Positions 1 to 7,408 of a stretch of 19,516 nt of DNA are shown one piece after another. The position numbers were made by a program, and so were the translations under genes. Source of the stretch: an uncultured bacterium. GTDB taxonomy: Bacteria; Patescibacteria; Microgenomatia; Levybacterales; UBA12049. The stretch spans positions 1 through 19,516 of the forward strand of contig CAMPGJ010000006.1 in the NCBI GenBank assembly GCA_946885425.1. The letters are read 5' to 3'. Each line of letters begins with the position of its first letter. Positions within the stretch are counted from its first letter, which is position 1. The notes under the pieces are model-generated. The model did not search any database, had not been told where the DNA came from, and saw only the letters and a program-made list of their open reading frames with translations.

Positions 1-318
1 GTACCTCATGCAATGCCCGTAAATGGTCTAGAAACACGTCCAAAAGATTTTGAGGTACTAATTGACTGGATGACTGAAAAGCTCCCTGAATTGAAGCAAT
101 TTATTTTGCCTGGGGGAAGTAAAGCAGGTGCTGCATTTCATGTATGCCGAACCGTCGCGAGAAGAGCCGAACGGCAAGTGGTTTCCCTTATGCAAAAAGA
201 AGAAGTAGATACCAACATTCTCATTTATCTAAACAGACTTTCAGATTTATTCTTCACCGTAGCACGGTTCGTGAACCATCTGGACAAGAAGAAGGAAATT
301 GTTTGGAAGAAACGTTAA
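1..318 (+). CDS. Cob(I)alamin adenosyltransferase, PduO type (3' part)
   Basis: The reading frame is open from the first base, so the gene starts upstream of the window and about 105 C-terminal residues are visible. The block LPGGSKAGAAFH, then CRTVARRAER, then YLNRLSDLFFTVARF, is the signature of PduO-family ATP:cob(I)alamin adenosyltransferases. These are helical-bundle trimers that transfer the adenosyl group of ATP to cob(I)alamin to make coenzyme B12. The Arg/Glu-rich helix and the NRLSD motif form the ATP and corrin site in that family. An ATG at position 13 is internal, because the family motifs need a longer N-terminus. A B12-dependent enzyme such as a class II ribonucleotide reductase would be the natural user, but none is visible here. 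The stop codon is followed directly by a palindromic repeat. Confidence 0.9.
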   Translation, partial: VPHAMPVNGLETRPKDFEVLIDWMTEKLPELKQFILPGGSKAGAAFHVCRTVARRAERQVVSLMQKEEVDTNILIYLNRLSDLFFTVARFVNHLDKKKEIVWKKR

Positions 319-387
319 CGTCATTCTGGCTTGCCCAGAATCTCTTACCGCAGTAACAGAGCGATCCTGGACGCGGCCAGGATGACG
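319..387. repeat. CGTCATT...ATGACG palindromic repeat, copy 1
   Basis: This 69-bp imperfect palindrome begins at the base after the upstream stop codon and ends 7 bases before the next ATG. Outer arms CGTCATTCTGG and CCAGGATGACG match at 10 of 11 positions. Inner segments CCAGAATC and GATCCTGG, and TTAC with GTAA, extend the stem, and each outer arm can also fold on itself through CTGG/CCAG. It shares its ends with the copy at 12969-13047. It resembles the widely dispersed GTCATTGCGAG-type bacterial repeats. It may act as an RNA hairpin between the genes, but there is no T tract of a classical terminator. Confidence 0.75.
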
Positions 388-394
388 ACTTATT

Positions 395-1822
395 ATGGCA
401 GGAATATCAGTAGAACGATCATCATTTAAACCACGAGTAAGAAAGTCTTTCATCGATGTACCTCGCATAAGGCTTGCCGTTTCAGATCGTGTGCGTAATA
501 CCGAGAGCGTAGTAGGTAAGATAGATGAAGTATTGAAGACTGAAAAACCTCGTGAGGATGCTGGAGTTGACCAGTGGGTTTCATATTTTGATACTAATTG
601 GCGGAAAGAAGGGTTATCGGCAGATTGGCAGAATCTTAAAACCAAAGATGAGCGCAAGACAATCGGATTTAGTATGAAAGGACAGATGGAAATGCTCCAA
701 GATGCTTCGGATAAAATGGCAGTCTCTGAATGGGCAAAAAAGACAAAGCAAGATCTTCTGGGTTTTAAATTAGAATATTTATCAGATCACCTTGTGTATC
801 CATGTAAATATGAATGGAACGGCAGCAGGTTAGAAAGCAAGACGTACGGCAATAAAGATATGGAGGAGACTGTCTCAGCAAAGGAACGCAACGGTTCTGT
901 GAAAGAAGCACTTAAAGATATGAAGGAGTTCTTTCGCACTGCTCCTGATGGGGCAGTAGCAGTCATGCCAAGCCCCAAAGGGGATAGTGGTTTACGGACT
1001 GATGATGGGAAGCGGATTGAATATCCTGATTCATACTTTTTCATCATGCAGAAAAAAGGAGATACAGTAACTAATTACACGCTCAAGACAGATTTTACAC
1101 CTCAGGAATCCCGGGAGGCGATTTATCAGATGACAGGCAAACGGCTTTCTCCAACAGACTCATTGGAGTCGTATGTGCAGGCTGTCGCTAAGATAAAACC
1201 CGGAAAGGACGGTGCAGCTAAGCCATCAGATGTAGTGGGAGTTTTGGAAAAAATACGTAAAGATAAGGGAGAGGCGCACGCCTTCCATAATAAAGAAACA
1301 GGAGAGGATATCGGTTGGAGTGAGGTATATAAAGATATTCGGGAAGGTGAAAAGCTCTATAATTTCAATAAGAAAACTCAGGAGGCAATTGATGCGTTTG
1401 AAGGATATTGCCGGCAGGGAAATCATACAAAAGAGGAGTTGCAAAAAGCGATATCCGCCACCATTTTGCGGATGTCCAAGATTTTTTACGAAGATGAAGA
1501 CAAACAGAATGCCATGCGTGCAAACAAATCATACCGACTTGTTTCGGGTGGTTCATCTTTTGGTGATATTCTCGGTGCTGTGGCTGATCGTCCGGGTTGT
1601 GCCGGAGGAGGGGCGGGATCAGGCAGATCTCTGGTTATAGATTCAGCCGGGGGGCCAATGTCGGGTACAGCTGCAGAGGATGGCGGAATGCTAAGTGGTG
1701 CATATGGCTATGACCAATTTGGTTCACTCGTTTTTAAATGTAAACAAGGACATATCAATACGCGCCCTCGTGGAGAATTTATGGAGAATTGTAGTTCATG
1801 CAGTATGAGTCTGCGTTGCTAA
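395..1822 (+). CDS. Unrecognised 475-aa protein with C-terminal Cys/His cluster
   Basis: I do not recognise this family. The protein is hydrophilic, with no signal peptide or membrane segment, so it is probably cytoplasmic. Residues about 1-190 are charged and mostly helical. A mixed region follows at about 185-260, with PDGAVAVMPSPKGDSG and TVTNYTLKTDFTP. A helical stretch runs to about 370. A Gly/Ser-rich low-complexity linker follows, with GCAGGGAGSG. The C-terminus carries C-x2-GH and then CSSC plus a final Cys, consistent with a zinc ribbon. It is the first gene of a same-strand group with a zinc-ribbon microprotein, a disordered protein and a VirD4-like ATPase, so a role with that ATPase is possible but unproven. 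No good Shine-Dalgarno site precedes the ATG. Confidence 0.8.
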   Translation: MAGISVERSSFKPRVRKSFIDVPRIRLAVSDRVRNTESVVGKIDEVLKTEKPREDAGVDQWVSYFDTNWRKEGLSADWQNLKTKDERKTIGFSMKGQMEMLQDASDKMAVSEWAKKTKQDLLGFKLEYLSDHLVYPCKYEWNGSRLESKTYGNKDMEETVSAKERNGSVKEALKDMKEFFRTAPDGAVAVMPSPKGDSGLRTDDGKRIEYPDSYFFIMQKKGDTVTNYTLKTDFTPQESREAIYQMTGKRLSPTDSLESYVQAVAKIKPGKDGAAKPSDVVGVLEKIRKDKGEAHAFHNKETGEDIGWSEVYKDIREGEKLYNFNKKTQEAIDAFEGYCRQGNHTKEELQKAISATILRMSKIFYEDEDKQNAMRANKSYRLVSGGSSFGDILGAVADRPGCAGGGAGSGRSLVIDSAGGPMSGTAAEDGGMLSGAYGYDQFGSLVFKCKQGHINTRPRGEFMENCSSCSMSLRC

Positions 1823-1845
1823 ATTTTTTGTTTGTACATTTATTT

Positions 1846-1980
1846 ATGGATCAGGATTGCCAAATCTGCTACAGGATTATTTGCCGAGGCTGTGGATGGA
1901 CAGCGGGGGATGAGGATGTCCGCTGTATCCAGCGTGGCGAAATGACTGCCTGTCCGGAGTGTGGGTGGATGCCTAAGTGA
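1846..1980 (+). CDS. Small zinc-ribbon protein (44 aa)
   Basis: This short reading frame starts with MDQDCQICY and carries CRGCGW and, 20-odd residues later, CPECGW. The paired CxxC knuckles, each followed by Gly-Trp, are typical of a rubredoxin-like or zinc-ribbon fold binding one metal ion. An earlier in-frame ATG at 1798 lies inside the preceding gene and would add a hydrophobic, non-conserved-looking stretch, so I chose the ATG at 1846, 23 bases after the upstream stop. Its position behind a protein that also ends in a Cys/His cluster suggests a joint role. The short length means it could be a chance frame, but the regular knuckles argue against that. Confidence 0.6.
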   Translation: MDQDCQICYRIICRGCGWTAGDEDVRCIQRGEMTACPECGWMPK

Positions 1981-1981
1981 G

Positions 1982-2075
1982 TTTCCATCTTCCAGGTTCC
2001 ATTTTCTATTTTAGTTTCGATTTAGAAGTTTATCAATCTAGATGTAAATGGAAAAGGTAAATGGACAATGGAAAA
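1982..2075. repeat. Inverted TGGAAnn heptamer arrays forming a long hairpin
   Basis: The gap between two genes holds two facing arrays with a 7-base period. The left arm (1982-2014) contains TTCCA units: on the minus strand it reads TGGAACC, TGGAAGA, TGGAAAC. The right arm (2045-2075) reads AAATGGA, then AATGGACAATGGAAAA, on the plus strand. The two arms pair with one gap at roughly 22 of 28 positions around a 30-base AT-rich loop. The same heptamer type recurs at 9602-9637 and 9786-9826. Confidence 0.7.
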
Positions 2076-2077
2076 TA

Positions 2078-2083
2078 TATAAT
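2078..2083 (+). promoter_or_regulatory. Possible -10 box
   Basis: A perfect TATAAT hexamer sits 20 bases before the ATG of the Pro/Gln-rich protein, directly after the heptamer hairpin. No good -35 hexamer stands 16-18 bases upstream, so this is a weak call. Confidence 0.35.
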
Positions 2084-2103
2084 GCTCGTGCTAAGATGAT
2101 GGT

Positions 2104-2772
2104 ATGGATCCTTCTGCTCAAAATACAACGCAATTGCCTCAACAGCAGGCTCGTCCGGTAGATGAGCCGGTTGTCCGTGATCCATTGGTTCAGCCGCAAC
2201 CTGTTACTCCTCAGGTGCCATCTACACCTAAAACAGCTATTTCCGTTGGGACAGAAATGGGACGTTTTCAGATTACTGATGAGGAAGATGATGATAAAGG
2301 AAACTCCCAGCAATATACTCCTCTGCAGGCTCAGACCCCATCAGAAATTATTCACGAGCCAACAAAAGAAAAGTTAGTAACACAAATTGCTCCTCCAGCA
2401 GAAATTGTCCAGCCGAATTCGGAACGGATGGCTGCGCAGTCAGTACCACAGGAGGTAGCCCAGCAATCTATGGAGGTGATACAGCCAGCAGTGCCTGAGG
2501 TAGTGGTACCCAAAGAGATAGGACATCTTGTGCAGAAAGCGCCTATCACAAATAATCCTTTTCTCCCTCCAGAATTGCAAAATATGGGTGTTAGGCATAC
2601 AATACCACAGGTAGTCGTCCCACAGAATCCTTTGGGAATAAAGGAGTTGCCTTTACCGTATGAAGAGGCTATAGCGAAAGAGAAAGCATTTAGACCTCAG
2701 GATGCAGGAAAATGGCTGGCAGCAAAAGTGCATTATTATTGGAGGAAGATAAATCCGGTAGTTTATAAATAA
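2104..2772 (+). CDS. Disordered Pro/Gln-rich protein next to VirD4-like ATPase
   Basis: This 222-aa protein has no recognisable catalytic domain. Residues 1 to about 150 are rich in Pro, Gln, Val and Ala with an acidic patch (DEEDDD), so probably disordered. The last 40 residues are different: LPLPYEEAIAKEKAF followed by a basic aromatic segment, KWLAAKVHYYWRKINP, which looks like an amphipathic helix able to touch membrane lipid or a partner. The stop codon is one base from the ATG of the VirD4-like ATPase gene, so the two are almost certainly co-transcribed and translationally linked. A likely role is an adaptor or tether for the ATPase; this is inference. There is no clear Shine-Dalgarno site. 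Confidence 0.75.
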   Translation: MDPSAQNTTQLPQQQARPVDEPVVRDPLVQPQPVTPQVPSTPKTAISVGTEMGRFQITDEEDDDKGNSQQYTPLQAQTPSEIIHEPTKEKLVTQIAPPAEIVQPNSERMAAQSVPQEVAQQSMEVIQPAVPEVVVPKEIGHLVQKAPITNNPFLPPELQNMGVRHTIPQVVVPQNPLGIKELPLPYEEAIAKEKAFRPQDAGKWLAAKVHYYWRKINPVVYK

Positions 2773-2773
2773 T

Positions 2774-5155
2774 ATGGAATTTGGAAATACACCATCTATT
2801 GATATTGTACAGGCACTAATATACGCAGTTTGGATAATCTTAGGGGGGGCTCTCCTTTTTGCTCTAGGCTATGCAGTATGGTATGCATTTGTTCATTGGC
2901 TCAGGTATAGAAATAGAGAGCAGGAATCACTAAATTCTGTTCTTCTCCAGGTGAGTGTTCCCCGTGATAACGAGATTAAAATAGACGCCGCTGAACAGCT
3001 TTTTGCCAGTCTTGCATCCCTCCGTGGTAGTGGTAAGCTCGAAAATTATAAATATCAGCCGCATTTATCCTTTGAGATTGTAGGGTTGCCGGGAGATATA
3101 CGTTTTTATATTAATGTTCCCCAAAAATACCGTGATTTTGTCGAAAAACAGGTGAACGGTGCCTATCCTGATGCAGAGATAGTTGTTGTAAATGATCCCA
3201 GTGCTAAGCAGCGGCAAGGGGCGGTTATTGGAACCGAGTACAATATTTTTTCTGAGACGGGTAAAGTTGCTTACATGTATATGAATTTGAAATTCAGCAA
3301 TTATTTGCCGATCAAAACATATAAAGAGCTTCCCACTGATCCGTTATCAACAATTACTTCAACTTTAGCAAAAATGCGGGAAGGGGAGGGCGCAGCCATC
3401 CAAATATTAATTAAGCCTGCTGATGGCAAATGGGTAAAGCTGGGGCGCAGCTATGTCGGGGGCATTAAAAAGAATGAATCAAATCCTGAAAAAGCTAGTT
3501 ATAAAACAGATGCTAAAGAGCTTGAGGCAATTGAGAATAAATTAACAAAACCAGGGTTTCACACGACAGTGCGTATTGTCGTGTCGGCCCAAACTGAGCA
3601 CGACGCTAAGATGCATTTGGGAACTATTCATGGAGCATTTAGTCAATTCAATGGAATTAATTGGTTCAAAAAACGAATCATCTTCTTTAAAGGGCTTTTT
3701 ATGAATGACTTTATTTACCGGTATTTCCCAATGATTAGAGGAACATCTGTTTTGACTAGTGAAGAGCTTGCAAGTGTGTTTCATTTTCCCAACAAGAGTG
3801 TTACCACTCCGGGAATCTATTGGGTGAATTCCAAGCGTGCACCTGTGCCTTCAAATATCTCCACAACAGGATTATATATGGGAAAAAGTGTATATCGTGG
3901 TATGACCCGGGGCGTCTTCATCGAGCGCGATGACAGACGTCGTCACACCTACATCATCGGAAAGACCGGTACAGGAAAAACCGAGTTTTTGAAGCAGATG
4001 ATTATGCAGGATATTCTGGCAGGTGAGGGGATTGCCGTTATTGATCCGCACGGTGATTTGATTGAGGATGTGCTCCGCTTGATACCTCCAAAACGCGCAG
4101 AGGATGTTATTCTCTTTGATCCATCTGATACGGATCGTCCGATGGGTTTTAATATGCTTGAGGCAGAGACCGAGCAGCAGAGGCATTTTGTCGCCAATTC
4201 TATAATCGGTCTTATGTACAAACTGTTCGATCCGAACAAAACCGGTATTATCGGTCCTAGGTTCGAACATGCTATCCGTAACGCTATGCTGACGGTCATG
4301 TACCAAAAGGGAAGTACATTCATTGAAGTCGTACGTGTGCTCACAGATCAGAATTTTGTTCAGGAGCTTTTGCCTTTGGTCGACGATCCTATTATCCGCC
4401 GGTATTGGACTGATCAGATAGCCCAGACATCTGACTTCCATAAGTCTGAGGTGCTGGATTATATCGTTTCTAAGTTTGGCCGTTTCGTTACGAACAAGAT
4501 GATCAGAAATATCATCGGACAGTCAGATAGCGCGTTTAATTTCCGAAAAGTCATGGATGAACAAAAGATTCTTTTGATTAATCTCTCCAAGGGTAAGATC
4601 GGGGAGGAGAACGCCAACTTCCTGGGTCTGGTGCTAGTACCAAAGATTTTAGTTGCTGCTATGTCACGTCAGGACATGCCGATGGACCAGCGTAAAGATT
4701 TCTTTCTTTACGTCGATGAGTTTCAGAATTTTGCGACACCTGACTTTGCTCAGATTCTTTCTGAAGCTCGAAAATACCGCCTTAACCTCATTGTGGCGAA
4801 CCAGTTTATCGGACAGATGGACGAAGAGATCAAGAATGCTATCTTTGGTAACGTGGGTACCATCGCTTCATTCCGTGTCGGTGTGACTGACGCCAATTAC
4901 CTTCAGCATGAATTCCAGCCTGTATTTAACGAAAATGATTTAATTAATGTAGACAGATTTAACGCGTATGTCCGAAGTATTGTGGATGGAGAGCCAGTTC
5001 TGCCATTTTCGCTTGATACAACCAAAGACATGACGCAGGAGAAGGCTATGAGAAATGAACGTGTAGCAGAGCTCGTCCGTGAGCTTTCAAGACTGAAGTT
5101 TGGAAAAGCTGTTGACGTTGTTGAAGCAGAAATAGCTAAGCGTGCTCGCCTGTAG
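2774..5155 (+). CDS. Membrane-anchored VirD4/TraG-like ATPase
   Basis: This 793-aa protein starts with a hydrophobic segment at about residues 12-40 that would anchor it in the membrane. A region of about 350 residues follows that I cannot assign. The C-terminal half is a RecA-like motor: Walker A GKTGTGKT at residues 396-403, followed by IAVIDPHGDL, and Walker B FFLYVDEFQNF with Asp648 and Glu649, then the sensor-like LIVANQFIGQM. This arrangement matches VirD4/TraG/TraM-recognition ATPases of type IV secretion and conjugation, which pump DNA or protein across the membrane. No relaxase, VirB4 or channel gene is visible, so the substrate is unknown. It follows its neighbour by one base and probably needs translational coupling. 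Confidence 0.85.
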   Translation: MEFGNTPSIDIVQALIYAVWIILGGALLFALGYAVWYAFVHWLRYRNREQESLNSVLLQVSVPRDNEIKIDAAEQLFASLASLRGSGKLENYKYQPHLSFEIVGLPGDIRFYINVPQKYRDFVEKQVNGAYPDAEIVVVNDPSAKQRQGAVIGTEYNIFSETGKVAYMYMNLKFSNYLPIKTYKELPTDPLSTITSTLAKMREGEGAAIQILIKPADGKWVKLGRSYVGGIKKNESNPEKASYKTDAKELEAIENKLTKPGFHTTVRIVVSAQTEHDAKMHLGTIHGAFSQFNGINWFKKRIIFFKGLFMNDFIYRYFPMIRGTSVLTSEELASVFHFPNKSVTTPGIYWVNSKRAPVPSNISTTGLYMGKSVYRGMTRGVFIERDDRRRHTYIIGKTGTGKTEFLKQMIMQDILAGEGIAVIDPHGDLIEDVLRLIPPKRAEDVILFDPSDTDRPMGFNMLEAETEQQRHFVANSIIGLMYKLFDPNKTGIIGPRFEHAIRNAMLTVMYQKGSTFIEVVRVLTDQNFVQELLPLVDDPIIRRYWTDQIAQTSDFHKSEVLDYIVSKFGRFVTNKMIRNIIGQSDSAFNFRKVMDEQKILLINLSKGKIGEENANFLGLVLVPKILVAAMSRQDMPMDQRKDFFLYVDEFQNFATPDFAQILSEARKYRLNLIVANQFIGQMDEEIKNAIFGNVGTIASFRVGVTDANYLQHEFQPVFNENDLINVDRFNAYVRSIVDGEPVLPFSLDTTKDMTQEKAMRNERVAELVRELSRLKFGKAVDVVEAEIAKRARL

Positions 5156-5160
5156 GCGCT

Positions 5161-5197
5161 ACGCTGATAAGCGCTGATCAAAACGCAGATTCACGCC
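5161..5197 (-). repeat. ATCAGCG-type decamer array, left of GxxExxY gene
   Basis: Read on the minus strand this is ATCTGCGTTTTG, ATCAGCGCTT, ATCAGCGTAG: three related units of 10-12 bases. It lies between the ATPase stop and the nuclease start. A matching array in the opposite orientation stands at 5595-5636, so the nuclease gene is bracketed by inverted copies. Confidence 0.7.
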
Positions 5198-5206
5198 ACA
5201 AGACCC

Positions 5207-5604
5207 ATGAATAAAATAACAGATTTTTTGTATGAGGAAGAGTCATATCTTATACGTGGAGCCTGTTTTACTGTTTGGAATGCTTTGGGTTCAGCTTTTA
5301 AAGAGTCTGCTATTGATAAGGCGTTAACAAAAGAATTCAAAAGCAAGGGTTTAACCGTTGAAGATCAGAAAAGAATTGATATAATGTATGACGGTGAGAA
5401 GATGGTACGTATATTCCTGATAAAATCATAAATAATAAGATTATTGTAGAATTAAAGCGGAAATCATATCTCACTCGGCAAGATATTAATAATTTTTGGA
5501 ACTATCTTCGGGGTTCTCAATATAAATTAGGATTACTAATAAATTTTGGAGATAATAAATTGGAGATTAAAAGAGTTGTATACGATAAGGCTCGATCAGC
5601 GTAA
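5207..5604 (+). pseudogene. GxxExxY-family PD-(D/E)XK nuclease, frameshifted
   Basis: The first frame encodes 64 residues that fit the N-terminus of GxxExxY proteins (ACFTVWNALGSAFKESA, then a helix and EDQKRIDIMYDGEKM), but then runs into a premature stop at 5429-5431. From about 5404 the next frame continues the family sequence exactly where it should: GTYIPDKIINN, KIIVELKRKSY with the E-x-K of the nuclease core, and NYLRGSQYKLGLLINFG, ending at 5602-5604. The join needs one extra G (ATGGTACG should be ATGGGTACG), so a single-base deletion in a short G run has split the gene. An assembly error would look the same. Members of this small family are predicted nucleases of unknown role. Decamer repeats bracket the gene and its stop codon lies inside the right one. 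Confidence 0.8.
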
Positions 5605-5636
5605 TTCAGCGTTTGGATCGGCGAAAATTTAGCGAG
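5595..5636 (+). repeat. ATCAGCG-type decamer array, right of GxxExxY gene
   Basis: The units ATCAGCGTAA, TTCAGCGTTTGG, ATCGGCGAAA and ATTTAGCGAG follow each other with 10-12-base spacing. The array overlaps the stop codon of the frameshifted nuclease gene and ends 2 bases before the tRNA. It is inverted relative to the array at 5161-5197. Confidence 0.7.
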
Positions 5637-5638
5637 AA

Positions 5639-5710
5639 GCGTCCGTAGTTCAGTGGTAGAACAGATGTCTTATACACATCATGTCGTTGGTTCGAGTCCA
5701 GCCGGACGCA
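5639..5710 (+). tRNA. tRNA-Ile with UAU anticodon
   Basis: The 72-nt sequence folds as a complete cloverleaf. The acceptor is GCGTCCG with CGGACGC, the D stem GTTC with GAAC and loop AGTGGTA, and the anticodon stem GATGT with ACATC and loop CTTATAC, giving anticodon TAT. The variable loop is ATGTC, and the T arm GTTGG-TTCGAGT-CCAGC is normal. The discriminator base is A, and CCA is not encoded (CAA follows). UAU reads AUA codons; most bacteria read AUA with a lysidine-modified CAU tRNA instead, so this anticodon is uncommon. The gene follows the right decamer array by two bases and converges with the minus-strand gene ending at 5720. Confidence 0.9.
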
Positions 5711-5719
5711 CAAATGAGT

Positions 5720-6217
5720 TTATTTCCTCTCAGAGTATTTCTTTAGATATTCTTCCGCACTTACAGTAAATACATGTTGTTCAAGGACTTCTTGTGTTTC
5801 AGGATTGGCAATAAATGCAATTTTTTCATTTGGATATACATACAATTTTGCCTTGGGGTCATAGAATTTATTTAGCTCTTCAACGATTTGTGGATCTCCA
5901 TAACTCTTGGTGTAATCAGAGAACTTTACTGGATAATTACGATTGGTTACAGATCTTTGTATGAGTATTTGTTCGCCTTTCATAACGTACATATGAGGAC
6001 GGGAGGGGATATCAGATGAAAGAAGAAATTGAGTGCTTCCATCTGAAAGTAGTTCTTTAGTAAGAAAATTTGGTGAACTTTCTATTTCTTTTGCTCCATA
6101 GTGCGCTTTTTCTTCGGCAATGCCGGTTTCATTTGGAGAATGATTTTTATTCCACAATCCGAGGACTAAGCCTAAGATTATAAAAACAGTTACGATAATA
6201 AAAATAGGATTTTTCAT
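5720..6217 (-). CDS. Small membrane-anchored extracytoplasmic protein
   Basis: I do not recognise this 165-aa protein. Residues 4-22 (PIFIIVTVFIILGLVLGLW) form one membrane segment after a two-Lys-type N-terminus, so the remaining 140 or so residues should lie outside the cell. That part is hydrophilic and mixed in structure, with no catalytic signature and no lipobox Cys. The gene begins one base after the stop of the MepA-like peptidase gene (TAA, T, ATG), so it is the second gene of that transcript and may act with the peptidase at the cell wall. This link is inference from position only. Confidence 0.8.
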   Translation of the reverse strand: MKNPIFIIVTVFIILGLVLGLWNKNHSPNETGIAEEKAHYGAKEIESSPNFLTKELLSDGSTQFLLSSDIPSRPHMYVMKGEQILIQRSVTNRNYPVKFSDYTKSYGDPQIVEELNKFYDPKAKLYVYPNEKIAFIANPETQEVLEQHVFTVSAEEYLKKYSERK

Positions 6218-6218
6218 A

Positions 6219-7352
6219 TTAACAACTCGGTGCCCAAGTAGCGAGCTTGGGTATCTTTAAATCAACATGGAAATGGTTGTCATGGGCTGGTCTTTCCAAA
6301 GAGACATTTCTTGTTGCTCCTTTGCTTTTGGCATATTCATCCATAGCAGCATTGACAGTTTGATCTAGATATATGATACGGGTAATAATACCTGTATCAA
6401 TTATTATTTTAGCAAGTTCGATTGTCGCTTCGCGGTTATATTTTGTGCCGCCACAGTCACCGCCTAAGCCTGATGCTATGAAATCAGCGACGCAATCAGT
6501 CCCATTGGTCGTTGCATCCAGATCGACTGACTCTCCGGTTGTGTGTCCTGGCTCGTGCCCACTACCATTCATATCAGCAACTCGGATATAGCCCTGAGGA
6601 TATTTTTGTCGCCAGCGCTGGCCAACGGTATAAAGAAAACCGACTAATTCTCGTGCGCCCCACAATTTATTACCGCAAGAAAGTGTTGTGTAGCCGCTGT
6701 TTGGAGAAGAGGTGGGGGGCAATTGATAATATCCCGGCATCGTGGTGCTCTGAATAAGATTTGGTGGGTAGCTAAGCCCTGCTCCACCACCTCCCGGAAG
6801 CGGAGATGGCGCTGATGAGGTTCCCATTGTTGGCACAAGTGTTGCGATAGGTGCCTGTGTCGGTGCTGTTGTAGGGTTCTGCGAGGATGGTGCTGTTGGT
6901 ATTAACGTTGCGATAACCGCAGTTGGCAAAACAGCTGTTGGAGCGAGATCGCATGGTATTGTTGGAATATGTGTTGGTTGTGGTATGGGTGTTGGTGTAG
7001 GTAACGGAGCAGTCCCGCCACCTAGGACCAGTTGTATAAGAAGGATAATGAGCTGTAGGATAACGCTGAAGAGTCCTTGGTCTTGAGAGTTTTTGTTGTT
7101 GTGGCGATTGCTTTGTATGTCAGAGGTAAAAGTGGTTGGTGTGCATGGAGGAGAAATAGTAATAGCTCTATCGAGAATTTGAGTAGGAGAAGGGGGGAGG
7201 ATAGAAGTGGGATCGGGTGTTACCGGACAGGATCCAAGACAGGCAGGTGAAGGGACACTCTGGGCATAAATAGGCTGATTAGAAAGAAGGACAAAGACAG
7301 ATACGGTGAAAACCAAGCTAAAGAAGGTAATAATTTTGTGGGATAGGTCCAT
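6219..7352 (-). CDS. Secreted MepA-like LAS metallopeptidase with Pro/Thr-rich linker
   Basis: This 377-aa protein opens with a signal peptide (hydrophobic core about residues 8-26, IYAQS cleavage region). A long low-complexity Pro/Thr/Ser region reaches about residue 215, interrupted near 95-112 by a second hydrophobic stretch (VILQLIILLIQLVLGGG) that may keep it in the membrane. The C-terminal domain carries the zinc motifs of LAS peptidases: His270-x6-Asp277 in HTTGESVDLD, and HDNHFHV with His357, His360 and His362. The HDNHFH form resembles MepA (peptidase M74), which cuts peptide cross-bridges of peptidoglycan. It probably remodels the wall from outside. A good sigma70-type promoter lies upstream, and AGAGAG before the ATG may serve as ribosome site. 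Confidence 0.8.
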   Translation of the reverse strand: MDLSHKIITFFSLVFTVSVFVLLSNQPIYAQSVPSPACLGSCPVTPDPTSILPPSPTQILDRAITISPPCTPTTFTSDIQSNRHNNKNSQDQGLFSVILQLIILLIQLVLGGGTAPLPTPTPIPQPTHIPTIPCDLAPTAVLPTAVIATLIPTAPSSQNPTTAPTQAPIATLVPTMGTSSAPSPLPGGGGAGLSYPPNLIQSTTMPGYYQLPPTSSPNSGYTTLSCGNKLWGARELVGFLYTVGQRWRQKYPQGYIRVADMNGSGHEPGHTTGESVDLDATTNGTDCVADFIASGLGGDCGGTKYNREATIELAKIIIDTGIITRIIYLDQTVNAAMDEYAKSKGATRNVSLERPAHDNHFHVDLKIPKLATWAPSC

Positions 7353-7367
7353 GACTCTCTGCTTTTA

Positions 7368-7396
7368 ATAATAAATAAACGGTAGATCGAAGTCAA
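7368..7396 (-). promoter_or_regulatory. Promoter of the MepA-like peptidase operon
   Basis: On the minus strand TTGACT (7391-7396) and TATTAT (7368-7373) are separated by exactly 17 bases. The start codon follows the -10 by 15 bases. This fits a sigma70-type promoter for the two-gene transcript of the peptidase and the small anchored protein. Confidence 0.7.
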
Positions 7397-7408
7397 ATAA
7401 TGGACTGT

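Noticed and set aside
1320..1640. 106-aa frame inside the 475-aa gene
   Set aside because: It is an overlapping frame with no domain, and the main frame has continuous, plausible protein sequence there.
2774..5155. A full conjugative or integrative element around the VirD4-like gene
   Set aside because: No relaxase, VirB4, integrase next to the cluster or attachment repeats were seen; the Xer gene is separate and looks housekeeping.
5395..5410. Programmed frameshift in the GxxExxY gene
   Set aside because: There is no slippery heptamer or downstream structure at the join; a lost G explains it more simply.
5660..5685. Resemblance to a transposase-adapter sequence (TCTTATACACATC)
   Set aside because: Thirteen bases match a common library adapter, but they form the proper anticodon stem and loop of tRNA-Ile, so it is coincidence.
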